Assembly: GCA_039000515.1 (NCBI GenBank) | Contig: JBCFYV010000001.1 | Span: 64,292,435 to 64,356,434 of the forward strand | DNA: 64,000 nt | Direction of reading: 5' to 3' | From: Timema cristinae | Taxonomy: Eukaryota > Arthropoda > Insecta > Phasmatodea > Timematidae | Notes under the pieces: generated by a model | Database searches by the model: none | Told to the model about the DNA's origin: nothing | The model's input: the letters and a program-made list of their open reading frames with translations, nothing else | In this document: in pieces, positions 34,877 to 46,229 of the stretch | Layout: every line of letters begins with the position of its first letter | Numbering within the stretch: position 1 is the stretch's first letter | Program-made: the position numbers and the translations under genes

Positions 34877-35839
34877 ACAGAAAAACTAGTAATATCACAT
34901 GAAACATAGTAATTTTCAGAGAAAATCTCATTTGGTAACAGCACTAGTTCAGACTTTCCGCGCGAGTTCTTAAATGAGCAAAACTGTATCAATGTCAGTT
35001 TTATAATAATAAAAGTGAAATTAATAAAATAAATCGAGTACAATGTTAAATCTTTACTAATTTTGACAATCAACAAAGTAGTATTCCTATAGTGAGAAAC
35101 GTAAAATCAGATAGTCATAGCTGTGTGATAACAAGTGTGTAGTAAGGCAGGCATGCTTCATCGTCATAAAATCCGGTATCGCTATAATTACTGCTCAACA
35201 GTAGGGCATACATGGGTCCACATCCGCCTCATCATCATTTAAAAACCGGTAACATTAAATCTTTCTGAATGAATTGGTCGATAACAGCGTCATAGAATGA
35301 CTTGACTTTGCAGTTCATCTAGCAAGCCTTTTTCAACTAACAACAGGGAAAATGTAGAGAATATATTCTCACACTGGGTGTTACGCACAGTCTTAATAGG
35401 TTTCAAACAACACTGGGTGTTCGCACTGGTATTGTTGATACCAAACAACATAATTTATATGTTTCTTGGAACGTTTCTTCTTCTAAGTCTGTTTATTCCA
35501 GGATCTTCATAATTTCAGTCACAGTCTGTTCTGCAAAGTCTGATAGTCTGTAAACACTGTAGCGTGGATACAAACTTTAACCGTCAAACCACCGCCACCA
35601 AGTGTACATCGTGCACTTACCCCGTTTAACTGCTAAACCGGCGCTACGTATGGAGCAAGAAAACACGCCAGCCGACAACTGTGTTCGCCACTAACGATAA
35701 ACAATATCTGGAGCCTGTTGTGAACATGCTATTGTTACTACAGGATTAAACCCATGTAGTGGTTGATGCGCAAGCACGGCCTTGTGGAGGTTGTTGGAGC
35801 TGTAGTGCTAAGTGTGTCGCCTTGTACCTATCGGCGTTG
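34877..35839. other. unassigned spacer, partly GC-richer
   Basis: Short local duplications (cacactgggtgtt near 35370 and acactgggtgtt near 35410). From about 35560 the sequence becomes GC-richer and leads into a promoter-like block. No exon is recognised. Confidence 0.35.
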
Positions 35840-35950
35840 TGCGCAGGCGCCAATGAGCTAATCTGAGCTCTCATTGGCTGTGAATGATATCACCTTACGT
35901 CATGCAATCCATCCACATTTCCCCCGCTGTTTCAATCAGAATATAAGCAA
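35840..35950 (+). promoter_or_regulatory. promoter-like block: CCAAT boxes, CRE and TATA
   Basis: CCAAT at 35850, inverted CCAAT (attgg) at 35873, a cAMP-response-element-like ttacgtca at 35895-35902 and a TATA-like atataag at 35941 are spaced as in a Pol II core promoter. Transcription would run rightward from about 35970. It could belong to an unseen non-coding first exon of a host gene or to an LTR-type element. No coding exon follows directly. Confidence 0.4.
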
Positions 35951-37307
35951 GTTCTCAGCGATACTCTTTACTCTTTGATGCCAATAGTTCTAAGGAATAT
36001 ATTAGGATATAAGTATTCATAATGTTGGAGATGTATATTATATTATTTTTCTTTAGTTTACATAAGAGGCTATAGAGTGCCTTTAATGTTAAATATGTAG
36101 CCGTCAGTTTTATTTGCGTTTTAAGAATTTAACTTTGGTTTATATTATTTATTATTTTTCCTGAATATTAAGATTTCTAAGTCGAAAATCTGTTGTGTAA
36201 CTTGGTTAATATCCATAATTTATTACGGCTAACATTGATATTTTCGGATTTTGCATATGTAAAACCTTTGATCCATCAGATCATTTTGAAGTTAGGTGTT
36301 TGAGTTTTGTCAGAGGGTTAGGTCATGAAGCCTTAACGCGCAACTTTAATTATTTTTGGGCATGGGCCAGTAAGTGTTAATGTGAAAAGAAGGATTAGCC
36401 TAGTATACTATAACTTTTTGTAGCCTATTTATCAATGAGTCAGGCGTTAGGCATTTGTATTCTATATTACACTAATTTAAGTGTTAAAGAATTTCTATTA
36501 TCATGTTGTGAATTACGGGCATTACCTCAAGTTTTTACTGTAAAATTTCTATGTAATCAATTGACATTACAACTTGCCCCTGAGTTTAATAATATGTTAA
36601 TTGGGAAGAAATTGATTTTGTTTTTACATCAATCAAATTTTGCAGAAATCGCATTCAGAATATATCTTGGGTTATTGTAAATTAAACTTTTAGTCTTTTA
36701 TTAATAAACTAGCCAAGAGGCCAATATTGTTACAATTCATGTTTTGTTTAATGTCAGATCTTCTTTTAACTGAGGCACTTATTCCTGATGATGTTTAATA
36801 TGTAGGTCCCGACCACTGGCTTTGTTTGAGTAGGAAAGTGATCATTAAAGATCCCTGTTGAATAACTTATACTATTTCCTTTGTATGACACTCTCGCTGT
36901 GGTGGTTTTCTGGAAAGTTACTGGTTAAATAGGGAAAGGTTGCAACCACTAAAGGGGAGGGTTGAAATAATTGACTCCAAAAACGTTCGAAATTGAAAAT
37001 ACTATGTAGCTTGACTGAAGTGACAAAAATAAACTGTGTGGAAATCGAGATTTGAACCTCTGATGAAATTTTTTTGGATTTAGCAGCTCAATAAATTACA
37101 GCTCATTAAGATCTTGAAACCTCAGCTCTATTTGCCCAACCATGGTGTCAATAATTTAATTATAATGACGCACATAATTATTTCTCGGATTCAATGAGTC
37201 ATCTTTGAATTTTCTAGACATCTCTTCAAAGTCTTTTCTAGCATCTTTAAGATGAGAAATTGTCTCTTTTACTTTATCACTGCATTATTTCACATCAAAA
37301 GTTTTGG
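35951..37307. other. AT-rich region without a recognised gene
   Basis: Open frames here (for example 36435-36680) lack recognisable motifs. A possible degenerate tRNA-like segment (agatttgaacctctga near 37050) is too weak to call. The region ends at the assembly gap. Confidence 0.35.
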
Positions 37308-37407
37308 NNNNNNNNNNNNNNNNNNNNNNNNNNNNNNNNNNNNNNNNNNNNNNNNNNNNNNNNNNNNNNNNNNNNNNNNNNNNNNNNNNNNNNNNNNNNN
37401 NNNNNNN
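37308..37407. other. assembly gap of exactly 100 N
   Basis: Exactly 100 undetermined bases, the conventional placeholder for a scaffold gap of unknown length. Sequence such as the missing CCDC124 exons may be absent here. Confidence 0.98.
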
Positions 37408-37658
37408 CAATGGTTTGGCACATATCATCAAGAAACAAATCAAACCACAGACCCAAAGTGTCCCAGACAAAGTCTGGTTTAATTAGTTTTCCACATCCCA
37501 AAGAAAACCATTTTAAACCACAGACCCTGAGTGTTCCATACAATGTCTGGTTCCCATTGGTATTCTCTATCTCTGGGAAAACCTGACAAATCCATAGCAG
37601 CTCACACATGAGTAATGGTCTGAATTTCCTTGGACCTTAAAGAACCATACGAAACTAA

Positions 37659-37862
37659 GGGCCAGTTTTGTTAATCAAATTTAGTACGCCTCAAGTGCGG
37701 CGCTACACTAAGTACATGACGACACCTACCTAAACCAGAATGGAATGGGCCAGTTTCCAATGCGAGAATGGCCCATTCCATTCTGATTTAGGTAGGTGTC
37801 GATCATGTACTTAGTGTAGCACCGCACTTGAGGCGTACTAAATTTGATTATGAAACTGGCCC
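37659..37862. mobile_element. Harbinger-like MITE, 204 bp
   Basis: The element is an almost complete hairpin: the left arm (gggccagttttgttaatc, then agtacgcctcaagtgcgg) is matched by the reverse complement of the right arm over about 90 bp. It is flanked by taa at 37656-37658 and 37863-37865. A 3-bp TWA target duplication with GGG-starting inverted ends is typical of PIF/Harbinger MITEs. Its open frame is a by-product of the hairpin. Confidence 0.75.
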
Positions 37863-37865
37863 TAA

Positions 37866-40603
37866 CTACGGTTTTCCTTGGTTTACTATTGTATATTCCT
37901 GTGCTTTTCCACCAGGGATGTAACTTTTTTTTTGTCACCAAATTTAAATTTTGACCAAAACCTATGTCATTACTTATCTCAAGTTTAGCAATAGAGGGGC
38001 CATCACCTCCTGAATATTAGGACGTTTCATTACTGTCAGTACTAGCAAAAATAGACGAGTCAAGTAAAATATTAAAATATTTCTTAATATTCGGTACTTT
38101 CTTTAAAACAGTTTCTTCTTAAAGTTGTGTTTTAGCTGCACATTAGCGGTTTTCAGCTCCACTAAGTTTATTATAGTTATTCGTTTTGAAACAAAATATA
38201 ATCTTACCTTAATTTAATTATTTTAATAATACTGAAATCTTTGCGGGTCATACCATATAAGTTTTAAATAATAACATCTCCAAACATAGCCTCACTAGCA
38301 CTCACAAAACTACATACTGAGTTGAGAGTGTGAACGCCAGTGGCAGTCTTGTATGGCAATCAGCTGATGGGCACTTGGCAGCTGCGTGTAAGCACCACTC
38401 AGCCGCAACCACCTCGTGCCCCCCCTCCTCCAAAGATCATCTGATCACTCTTCATGGTCACACCTCCTGATAGTCCAGAAAATTAAAGAGTTAAATTAGC
38501 TACGTAAGTAGGCCTGTATTCACAACAGTGTTAAGAAAAATCTTGTAACAATCCTATAACGGGCCCCTCGTGCTGCCATATGTTATGCTGTCATAACGTG
38601 CCCCTTACTTGGGACGCTAATTTGTAACATCCTTCGACACTTGCCCCTAGTTGGGACGACAATTGTAACGTTATATATCTAACCCTAGGTTTGGGCACCA
38701 ATTTGTTACGCCCCTCGTTGTGATGCCAATTTGTAATACTCCCATAACGGGCACCTTTACTTGGACGCCAATTGTAATGTTACTATGTTTTGAAGTATAT
38801 TGCTATGGGTCCACGTTGTGCACCTATTGTTATCTTACGTAATAGTTATTATTATTCCCCGACGTTGGGATCCACGTTTTTGTGATACAAATAAATAACG
38901 TCAGATAAAGTTGATATTAGTTTATTCAATGATAGTAACATTGATACTTTGATAGAAAATGAAAAATGATTATGTTGCACGAGCGCCGAGCAAACGTCTG
39001 TTCGTGACAATGACTGACATCAGAGTGTGTTTGAGATTGCACCACTCGTTTGGTATATCTCATTCCAATAGAACTTACTAGAATGTTTGAGAACCAGAAA
39101 CTGCCTCAAATTAAACATCTACATTATTCTGGTTTGTTCGAGAGCAGGAAGTTATTTTTTAAAAGACTTTAACATTGCAATTTTGACTCAACTTTACGTC
39201 ACACACTGAAGTTAGGTGCAGTAGCTGAGGCCTCCTAACTTCAGGGCGTGAACTTAAAAACCAGAAATAACTAGTAAATTTCTAGTTAGAATCTGGTAAC
39301 TATCATATCTGAATAATTTAGAAGAAGACGTGCTTTAAGCACCAAGTAATAATATATAAAAAAATTATTATATATATATATATAATAATAGAGGAGAATA
39401 TTGTCAATGCTTTCAAATATTCCTTAGGGTCAAATCAGGGACATTACAATCAGTATTGCTATATCTGATCGACCAATCATTAACATACCCGATTTGAATT
39501 AACTCGTGATTGGCTTAAATTTAAAATGTATCACCCCCTCTTACACCCCCAAACCTCGTGCACCACTGGTTGAACAAAGGTTCTAGTTTGAAACTAATAA
39601 AACTGGTTGACCACATTGTAGACTAATTCCAATCAATACTAGTTATTACTTATTAGAACTGAACAATGCCAGTTAAATCCCAATCAACGTCAACCTGTTT
39701 AAACTGTAATTTGCAGCAGGAATATTAGGGTGGATAGCTAAATTTATAAATTTTATTTATCAGTGTAATAAATATATACGTGGTTTTAGAGGCATTTTAC
39801 TACACAGCTAGATAAAAGTTAAGATTGATTCTACTATAGCTTTGAAATTGTATAGTGTAACAAAAGCAATATTATTTAATATTGTAACGTTTTTTTTACA
39901 ATATTTAATTAAATTTGATAAAGTGAGTTTCCCACATTATAAATCTGAACTTATTAAAAAAATGAACATGAACACTGTAATAATAATTTTATACTAATAA
40001 GATTTTTATCAAACCAACAAAACAACTGTGCTAAGTATGTACTAGAACAAGCTCTATGTAGCAGCACATACGCTGAAAAATATTGTACTACTATTTTAAC
40101 CTAGACACGGTAGTTTCTTGCGTTATTTTAATCTGTGAGGTTTGATTCAAAGATAAGATAATTTTAGAAAACAGCTATTGTATTAATTGACTTAATTTTT
40201 GAACGTATAAAAATAAATGAAATTATTCCTAAACTAATGCAATTGATGAATTTAAAACAAAATAATGTTGCGGAACATTGTTACAAACGTCCTAATTAGC
40301 TTTGAAATCGCACATTGTCATTAAATTGAGTTACTAGTGGATTGATTACGCTAAGAATGTAGTGATATGATAAATAAGGATTTTTAAGTTAATAACCCGT
40401 GAGCCTAGCAGGTACACCATTAAATATTGTTAGATATTTGTAATAATAAATCTTTCACTATTAAAAATCCACATTGTCTTAAAGTATATTTTAAACTATT
40501 CATTAAATTATATTGTTTCCTAGACGCATACACCTTTGTAGATTCCAATTAATATATATTTCTATTCTCTAAGTAAACAATAATTGCATTAATTGTACGT
40601 CAT
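37866..40603. other. unassigned upstream region of Gpdh with a degenerate repeat
   Basis: About 38555-38790 holds four to five degenerate copies of a roughly 45-50 bp block (cttgggacgctaatttgtaa and variants), possibly repeats from an LTR boundary. A TA-rich run lies at 39350-39390. The rest is AT-rich. Distal regulatory DNA for Gpdh could lie here, but nothing specific is seen. Confidence 0.35.
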
Positions 40604-40906
40604 TTGGTTGATTATTATTATTTCTCAATACCAAAATTCCTTGTTCAATTTGTTTATTACATACATCTGATGTCTCATTGTTTTAAAAGGTCAACATTAC
40701 ATAGCTTATGTAGGTCAAGGTTTTCGATTCGATTTAACGTTTTTTATCGATCTTTGTTTTCGACCATCCTTGGCAAAAGTCCTACAAAGCGCAAAGTCCA
40801 AGGTTTATCGGAGGCTCGGGATATTCATAGGAAGCCGGACGAGTTGGCTGTAACTTCTCATTACAGCTGTTTGTCTGGTATTCAACGCGGGCTTTTACAC
40901 ACAGTA

Positions 40907-40950
40907 ATGGCAGAAAAACAGAGTGTGTGTATTGTGGGGTCTGGTAATTG
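40907..40950 (+). CDS. Gpdh1: Gpdh first coding exon (residues 1-14 and part of 15)
   Basis: ATG at 40907 in the context acagtaATGgc begins MAEKQSVCIVGSGN, the start of cytosolic NAD-dependent glycerol-3-phosphate dehydrogenase. This enzyme reduces dihydroxyacetone phosphate to glycerol-3-phosphate, feeding lipid synthesis and the flight-muscle glycerophosphate shuttle. The donor gtgagt starts at 40951 and splits the Trp15 codon in phase 2. The dinucleotide-binding GxGxxG motif (GSGNWG, residues 11-16) is completed only after joining to the exon at 53699. The frame is open upstream for over 100 codons, but the family start is this Met; 40700-40906 is presumably 5' UTR, and the transcription start was not determined. 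Confidence 0.88.
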
Positions 40951-41414
40951 GTGAGTTCGCATTAATTCTATTAATGCATACACCCCTTTTAAATTAATTG
41001 ATCATATTTTATTTTAACATGTATTTTAGAAGATAAGGTTACTAGTCCTACACTGGAAATTTGTTTATAATCTAAAAAGTAAATTTCATAATTATATTTC
41101 AAAGTTCTAAAGTAATTCCACGTTCACTTTTGAATTAAGATCAGTGTTGTGATTTTATAACTTTCTCCTGTTTGCCAATATAAATTTTATATTAACTTAA
41201 ATAAGAGTTTACTCATAAATACTAACTTAAGTAGTAAACATTGTTGCAGGGAATGGTATGCAATTTATAGACGTTTAAAAATCAGTTTAATGTCATTGCT
41301 TACATAAAAAAATAATAACATCTTTGACCATCTATACACACAATAAAGGCAAATTTCCAATAACAACATTAGGATTGTAGAATAATTATATAAAGCCTGG
41401 CTTAACTTTTTTCA

Positions 41415-41612
41415 CGTTATGGGCCTACTCATATGCACTAACTACGCCATTGATCTAGGAATGAGGAATGTTGAATTTATAAGAAGTGTACCTGTATTTA
41501 CATGGAGGGAGAGTGGAAATCCATTTAGTGAAAAACCACCCTCAATACACCCGACCTGTCTATTGCAAGATAACGCCTTAAACTATGTGGCCATCGAAGC
41601 AGGTCTCACTTA
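41415..41612 (-). mobile_element. SINE family A, degenerate
   Basis: Aligns on the minus strand with 42219-42467 (actaactacgccattgatct, atggagggagagtgg, cacccgacc). The tRNA-like head is at the right end (gtggccatcgaagc). The tail is lost or diverged. Confidence 0.6.
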
Positions 41613-42218
41613 ATTCATAGACGAACGTAATACAGCACCACATAGACAGTAAATATTATAAATAATATCACAAGCACCACAAGTATTTTAATATACAATA
41701 GGGCCTAGCTAACATTTTTTATTTTAAAAGTATTATAAACTATAAAAAAAACTAACCTTTCAGGCATTAACAATGTATTTTTCATTAAATTCCAACATTC
41801 TCAGTTTGTACTAAAATGCTGAATTCATGAACACACTATTTTGACGCTATGGATTCTATTAGGCTACACTATTGTAATTGTTCATGAGAAAATATTTTAA
41901 GAACACTAGTGAATAGAATTTTTTATTTATTCATACAAGTAAAGTTAGAATAAACTTCCAGTTTTGATTGAAATGTGTGACTGTACTTTTCATAGTTTCA
42001 TTAGTGTTTTTAATCACCATAGTAAATACATAAATAGGTAACTTATTAATTTACAAGAATTAGCCTTGTTTTGAACACATTTATAGGATTATGTGGATGG
42101 AAATAAAATTGAGGCGTACCAAGAATTGTCACAAAATATGGTTGAATGTTTTTGAATTAATTGAGCAAGTTTTCCTAATTTTCTTAAACTAGGCATACAT
42201 AGAATTATGTTTTTTTAG

Positions 42219-42467
42219 CACCACGTCTTACTACACATTCAGGTTATTCGCTATGTATTAATTACACTAATGGTTTTAGGGATTAGGAAAGTTAAATTTA
42301 AAGGAAGTGTATGTAGTTCACGTTTGTGTGGAGTAAGAGTGAAAAATCATTTTGGAAAACTCCCCTCTCTACACCCGACAGAGATTCAAACCTTAATCTC
42401 CCCATCACAGACAATCTAGTCTACTGCTAGAGTAGCGCATTATACCATGTGACCACCGAAGTGGGTT
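42219..42467 (-). mobile_element. SINE family A, nearly full length
   Basis: Read on the minus strand: tRNA-like head (cttcggtggtcacatggtat), B-box aggtttgaatctctgtcggg, body with cactcttactccacacaaac, and the tail cctgaatgtgtagtaagacg, then tggtgctaa. It is the best reference copy for this family in the window. Confidence 0.75.
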
Positions 42468-42551
42468 AGAATTATGTTACCATCACGTTCATTCTGTACT
42501 ATTTGTAATTGGAAATATTTAAGATTGGAAATGTTCCAACGTGACACAAAA

Positions 42552-42733
42552 AGTATTTTAGTAGCTCTAGGTATGATACCTAGTTCAACCAAACAAAACC
42601 TCACTTTATATAGTATTTTAGTAGCTCTAGGTATGATACCTAGTTCAACCAAACAAAACCTCACTTTATATAGTATTTTAGTAGCTCTAGGTATGATACC
42701 TAGTTCAACCAAACAAAACCTCACTTTATATAG
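42552..42733. repeat. 60-bp unit, three perfect tandem copies
   Basis: The unit starts agtattttagtagctctagg. All three copies look identical. Each contains the 17-bp palindrome ctaggtatgatacctag with a single central base. It lies just beyond a SINE-A copy. Open frames on both strands follow from the lack of stops. Confidence 0.93.
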
Positions 42734-42920
42734 GTCTACAGCAAAAATGGTTTAAATAGTTTATTTTAACAATATATTACTATTTACATCATAATAAAAA
42801 ACTACCATAATATTTATTGGTACATGGTAGGTTAGAAAGGTTAGGTTTTTGCGTTGAGATAATGATATTAACTTAGATACGCTAAAATATTTATAATGTT
42901 ATTTAATTACTGTAAGCTTT

Positions 42921-43820
42921 TAATATTTCTTTGCTCAAAATACTCTCTCCATCGCTTCCTTATACCATTTTAATATTTCTTTGCTCAAAATACTCTCTCC
43001 ATCGCTTCCTTATACCATTTTAATATTTCTTTACTCAAAATACTCTCTCCATCGCTTCCTTATACCATTTTAATATTTCTTTACTCAAAATACTCTCTCC
43101 ATCGCTTCCTTATACCATTTTAATATTTCTTTACTCAAAATACTCTCTCCATCGCTTCCTTATACCATTTTAATATTTCTTTGCTCAAAATACTCTCTCC
43201 ATCGCTTCCTTATACCATTTTAATATTTCTTTACTCAAAATACTCTCTCCATCGCTTCCTTATACCATTTTAATATTTCTTTACTCAAAATACTCTCTCC
43301 ATCGCTTCCTTATACCATTTTAATATTTCTTTACTCAAAATACTCTCTCCATCGCTTCCTTATACCATTTTAATATTTCTTTGCTCAAAATACTCTCTCC
43401 ATCGCTTCCTTATACCATTTTAATATTTCTTTACTCAAAATACTCTCTCCATCGCTTCCTTATACCATTTTAATATTTCTTTGCTCAAAATACTCTCTCC
43501 ATCGCTTCCTTATACCATTTTAATATTTCTTTACTCAAAATACTCTCTCCATCGCTTCCTTATACCATTTTAATATTTCTTTACTCAAAATACTCTCTCC
43601 ATCGCTTCCTTATACCATTTTAATATTTCTTTGCTCAAAATACTCTCTCCATCGCTTCCTTATACCATTTTAATATTTCTTTACTCAAAATACTCTCTCC
43701 ATCGCTTCCTTATACCATTTTAATATTTCTTTGCTCAAAATACTCTCTCCATCGCTTCCTTATACCATTTTAATATTTCTTTGCTCAAAATACTCTCTCC
43801 ATCGCTTCCTTATACCATTT
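42921..43820. repeat. 50-bp array, exactly 18 copies, derived from a LINE coding motif
   Basis: The unit is taatatttctttactcaaaa, tactctctccatcgcttcct, tataccattt. The 18 copies appear identical except for one position, ttGctc or ttActc, in the order GGAAAGAAAGAGAAGAGG. On the minus strand the unit reads IRKRWREYFEQ, a conserved segment of LINE reverse-transcriptase ORFs, continuous with the LINE sequence to the right at 43821-44290. The variable base turns the Gln codon caa into the stop taa. Confidence 0.95.
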
Positions 43821-44290
43821 CCATTCCAGATCATTTCACCACGTTAATTTTAAATGCCATAGGTATTTCCTTGCACTCCTTGTTTTGTTCTCTTTATCAA
43901 CTATCAGAACAGCTTATTTCTGTCATATTCCTTCTGTTTTATTTCTTCTTTTACTCTCATCTCTTTACTCTCCTTTACTATGTTGCATTCATATTTTTCT
44001 CTTTGTATGTCCCACAATCTCTTATGTTCTGCTTCACTCTTCACACCAATCATTTGCTTGTATGCGTTTTCCACTTTCTTTTCTCTCACTGTTTCTCTCA
44101 CTGTTTCTCTCACTGTTTCTCTCACTGTTTCTCACTGTTTCTCTCACTGTTTCTCTCACTGTTGATTCCACCACGCAGCTCCCTAAGTTTCCCACAACCT
44201 CAGATCCACACACAACTTTCACAGCCTCTTTTATTCTGTTCCAAACACTTTCACTATCATTAGTATTTATTTTGACATTCCATTGATGCT
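43821..44290 (-). pseudogene. LINE ORF2 fragment upstream of the RT domain
   Basis: Minus-strand frames give SVWNRIKEAVKVVCGSEVVG, then a repeat-expanded ETVR stretch, then KVENAYKQMIGVKSEAEHK and REKYECNIVKESKEMRVKEE. This is the linker between endonuclease and reverse transcriptase typical of RTE/Jockey-like LINEs. It leads without a break into the 50-bp array. Frames are broken. Confidence 0.65.
44082..44164. repeat. 12-bp microsatellite inside the LINE fragment
   Basis: About seven copies of tctctcactgtt, one shortened. On the minus strand it encodes a repeated ETVR or SERN tetrapeptide depending on frame. This is a second local expansion within the same LINE piece. Confidence 0.9.
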
Positions 44291-44720
44291 CTTGGAAAGT
44301 TGGAGAGAGTATTTTGAGCAATTTTATGGTGAAAATGTTATAAGTGGTGAAAGAATGAACGAATGGGAGGTGCTAAAGAATGGCACTCCTTTCCAGATTG
44401 TGAATGTTCCTAATGACTGGCAGAATGGCAGGCAAAGCTCTGGGCTGGCACTCCTTGCCAGATTGTGAATGTTCCTAATGACTGGCAGAATGGTGTTAGG
44501 GCAATAGGTAGAGGTTTCATTGCAACCGATTGAGAAATAGAAGGCAATGAGGGAGAAAGTGTGTTGTGCATGTGAATACGAGTATGTTATGGAATGTTCC
44601 AAGAGATTGTGGTGTGTGAATGGTTACTAAATGCAATTATGGTGGTATACTTAACATTGAGCAAGGTTGTGTTATGTCTCCATGGTTATTTAATGTTTTC
44701 ATGGATAAATGTAAAATGTA
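44291..44720 (+). pseudogene. LINE reverse transcriptase fragment, opposite orientation
   Basis: On the + strand, 44297-44370 reads WREYFEQFYGENV, the same motif that seeds the array on the other strand. It continues to a VPNDWQNG motif, duplicated at about 44400-44490, and near 44655-44708 to EQGCVMSPWLFNVFMD, the reverse transcriptase block before the catalytic site. Frames are broken by stops. Together with 42921-44290 it forms a head-to-head inversion. Confidence 0.7.
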
Positions 44721-44804
44721 AAAAGTATATTTTCATTGAGATGTTTTAACAGGCCCTTTCTGAGCATGTAGAGTAGACCATATCAGCACATTGCCTTAAA
44801 ACCT

Positions 44805-44940
44805 AATGAACAAACACAATGCCTCCCTGTGTTATGGAAACCCACTGCACCAACAATAAATTGTTCAGCATTGCCGGTAATCGAACACAGGACTCTTGAG
44901 TCAGTAGTTGTGAACACAACCAACTGAGATCCAAAACTAG
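44805..44940 (-). mobile_element. tRNA-like SINE head, third family
   Basis: Read on the minus strand, ggatctcagttggttgtgtt resembles an A-box region and gtcctgtgttcgattaccgg a B-box region, 30-40 bp apart as in a tRNA. A stem pairing typical of a functional tRNA is not evident, so a SINE is more likely than a tRNA gene. Confidence 0.45.
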
Positions 44941-46229
44941 TGCTTAATTTACAAGAGACTTAGTCATACATTACACGTGGGTATGTTTCAAAATGGGTGC
45001 TCTCATCCAATGTTTAGTCTTTTAATTTAGCATAACTTGCTTCTTTGGAAATTAATAATATTTCATTGCACTTCTGGCCTTTATCCAGGAGTTATTGAAC
45101 TGTAAACCACACACAACAGCATCAGTGTATGTAGATGTAAAAAAAAATGTAAAAAAATCAATTTTTTAACTGTTACATTTTTTATTCACCATTAAAATTT
45201 CAAATAGGCCTACACATTTTGTTAAGGAAGGATGATTGGTTGTAATTATGTTTAAACTAGCTTAACAGTATTATTTGCAAATGTTTTTGTGGTAGGTAAT
45301 TATTTTATAATCATATGAGTTTGTCATAATGTAAATATTGTGAGTAAAAATTCATAAAAAAATATAGACCTACTAGCGTAATCACAGCAAGAAAGATTTT
45401 TCTAGCATTCAGTGCAAAGTTTTAACTACAGGATAGCTTAGTTTTGTTACAAGAAATATAAAATTATCTCACTACACCTTAGGTTTTATGTTATGTTAGA
45501 CAAATAAATTATTAGTTGGATTTTTTTTTAAACACATAGCTCAATACAATGCAATCATTATCATTACTTGGAACTAATTGTTTGGAAGAACTGCTTGTAT
45601 GATGCAGATATAAATGGATCGAGTTGATACATCAGTGTTACCAATGTATTAATATGTAATTTATCCTAGATTTCCCTAATATGCTATTTTTTATAAGTGT
45701 AAACACTCATAAGGCCAACAAATTTGTCTTTCCGTAACAGTAATTTGTTAGTTCTATAACTGTTTAATATATTAAGAAAATAATAATACAGGAGCATGGA
45801 ATTGTGTATAGGAATACAAAGAAAGACGTGCCTAAACAAAACATTTAAATTTGCACTATTTTAGGGACAGTGCTAACTAAACTATAAAAAAAAAATGATA
45901 CGGAAGGACATTTTAATTTTTGGCGAGACTTGTAGCATATAAGGTTAAGGAATTATGTTTAACAATTTTTTTTGATAAAGACAATAAACTATAGTAAGTG
46001 GAAAAACACAAATTTTGGGTTATGAAAAATTAATATTTAGTAGACAGCTTATAAACTGCTGTCCTTATGTAACACATTTTTTTCAACTTTCGTCACACAT
46101 GAAATGAAAATAATCTTGATAAAATCAATATGATATTTATAATATAAAAGAGCAATTAATTAGCTACAATTTGATGTTTAATTTTAATTTTTGTTCCTGA
46201 TTATCTCGGCTTTACCCAGTTGTATTTAT
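44941..46229. other. AT-rich sequence between LINE fragments
   Basis: No exon, array or recognised element. It may be an insertion or an old flank separating the RT part (ending about 44720) from the LINE C-terminus (from about 46260). Confidence 0.35.

Noticed and set aside
36435..36680. 81-codon open frame downstream of the promoter-like block
   Set aside because: No recognisable domain and AT-rich composition. It could be chance and is not supported as a gene.
37252..37609. Open frames crossing the N gap
   Set aside because: They exist only because undetermined bases are read as open codons.
37726..37941. 71-codon minus-strand frame
   Set aside because: Mostly inside the Harbinger-like hairpin element, with no protein similarity recognised.
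43781..44286. 160- and 133-codon plus-strand frames rich in Ser/Phe/Leu
   Set aside because: Antisense shadows of the LINE coding fragment. The minus-strand reading has the recognisable motifs.
44805..44940. tRNA gene on the minus strand
   Set aside because: A- and B-box-like motifs are present but a credible cloverleaf with paired acceptor stem was not evident. Called a SINE head instead.
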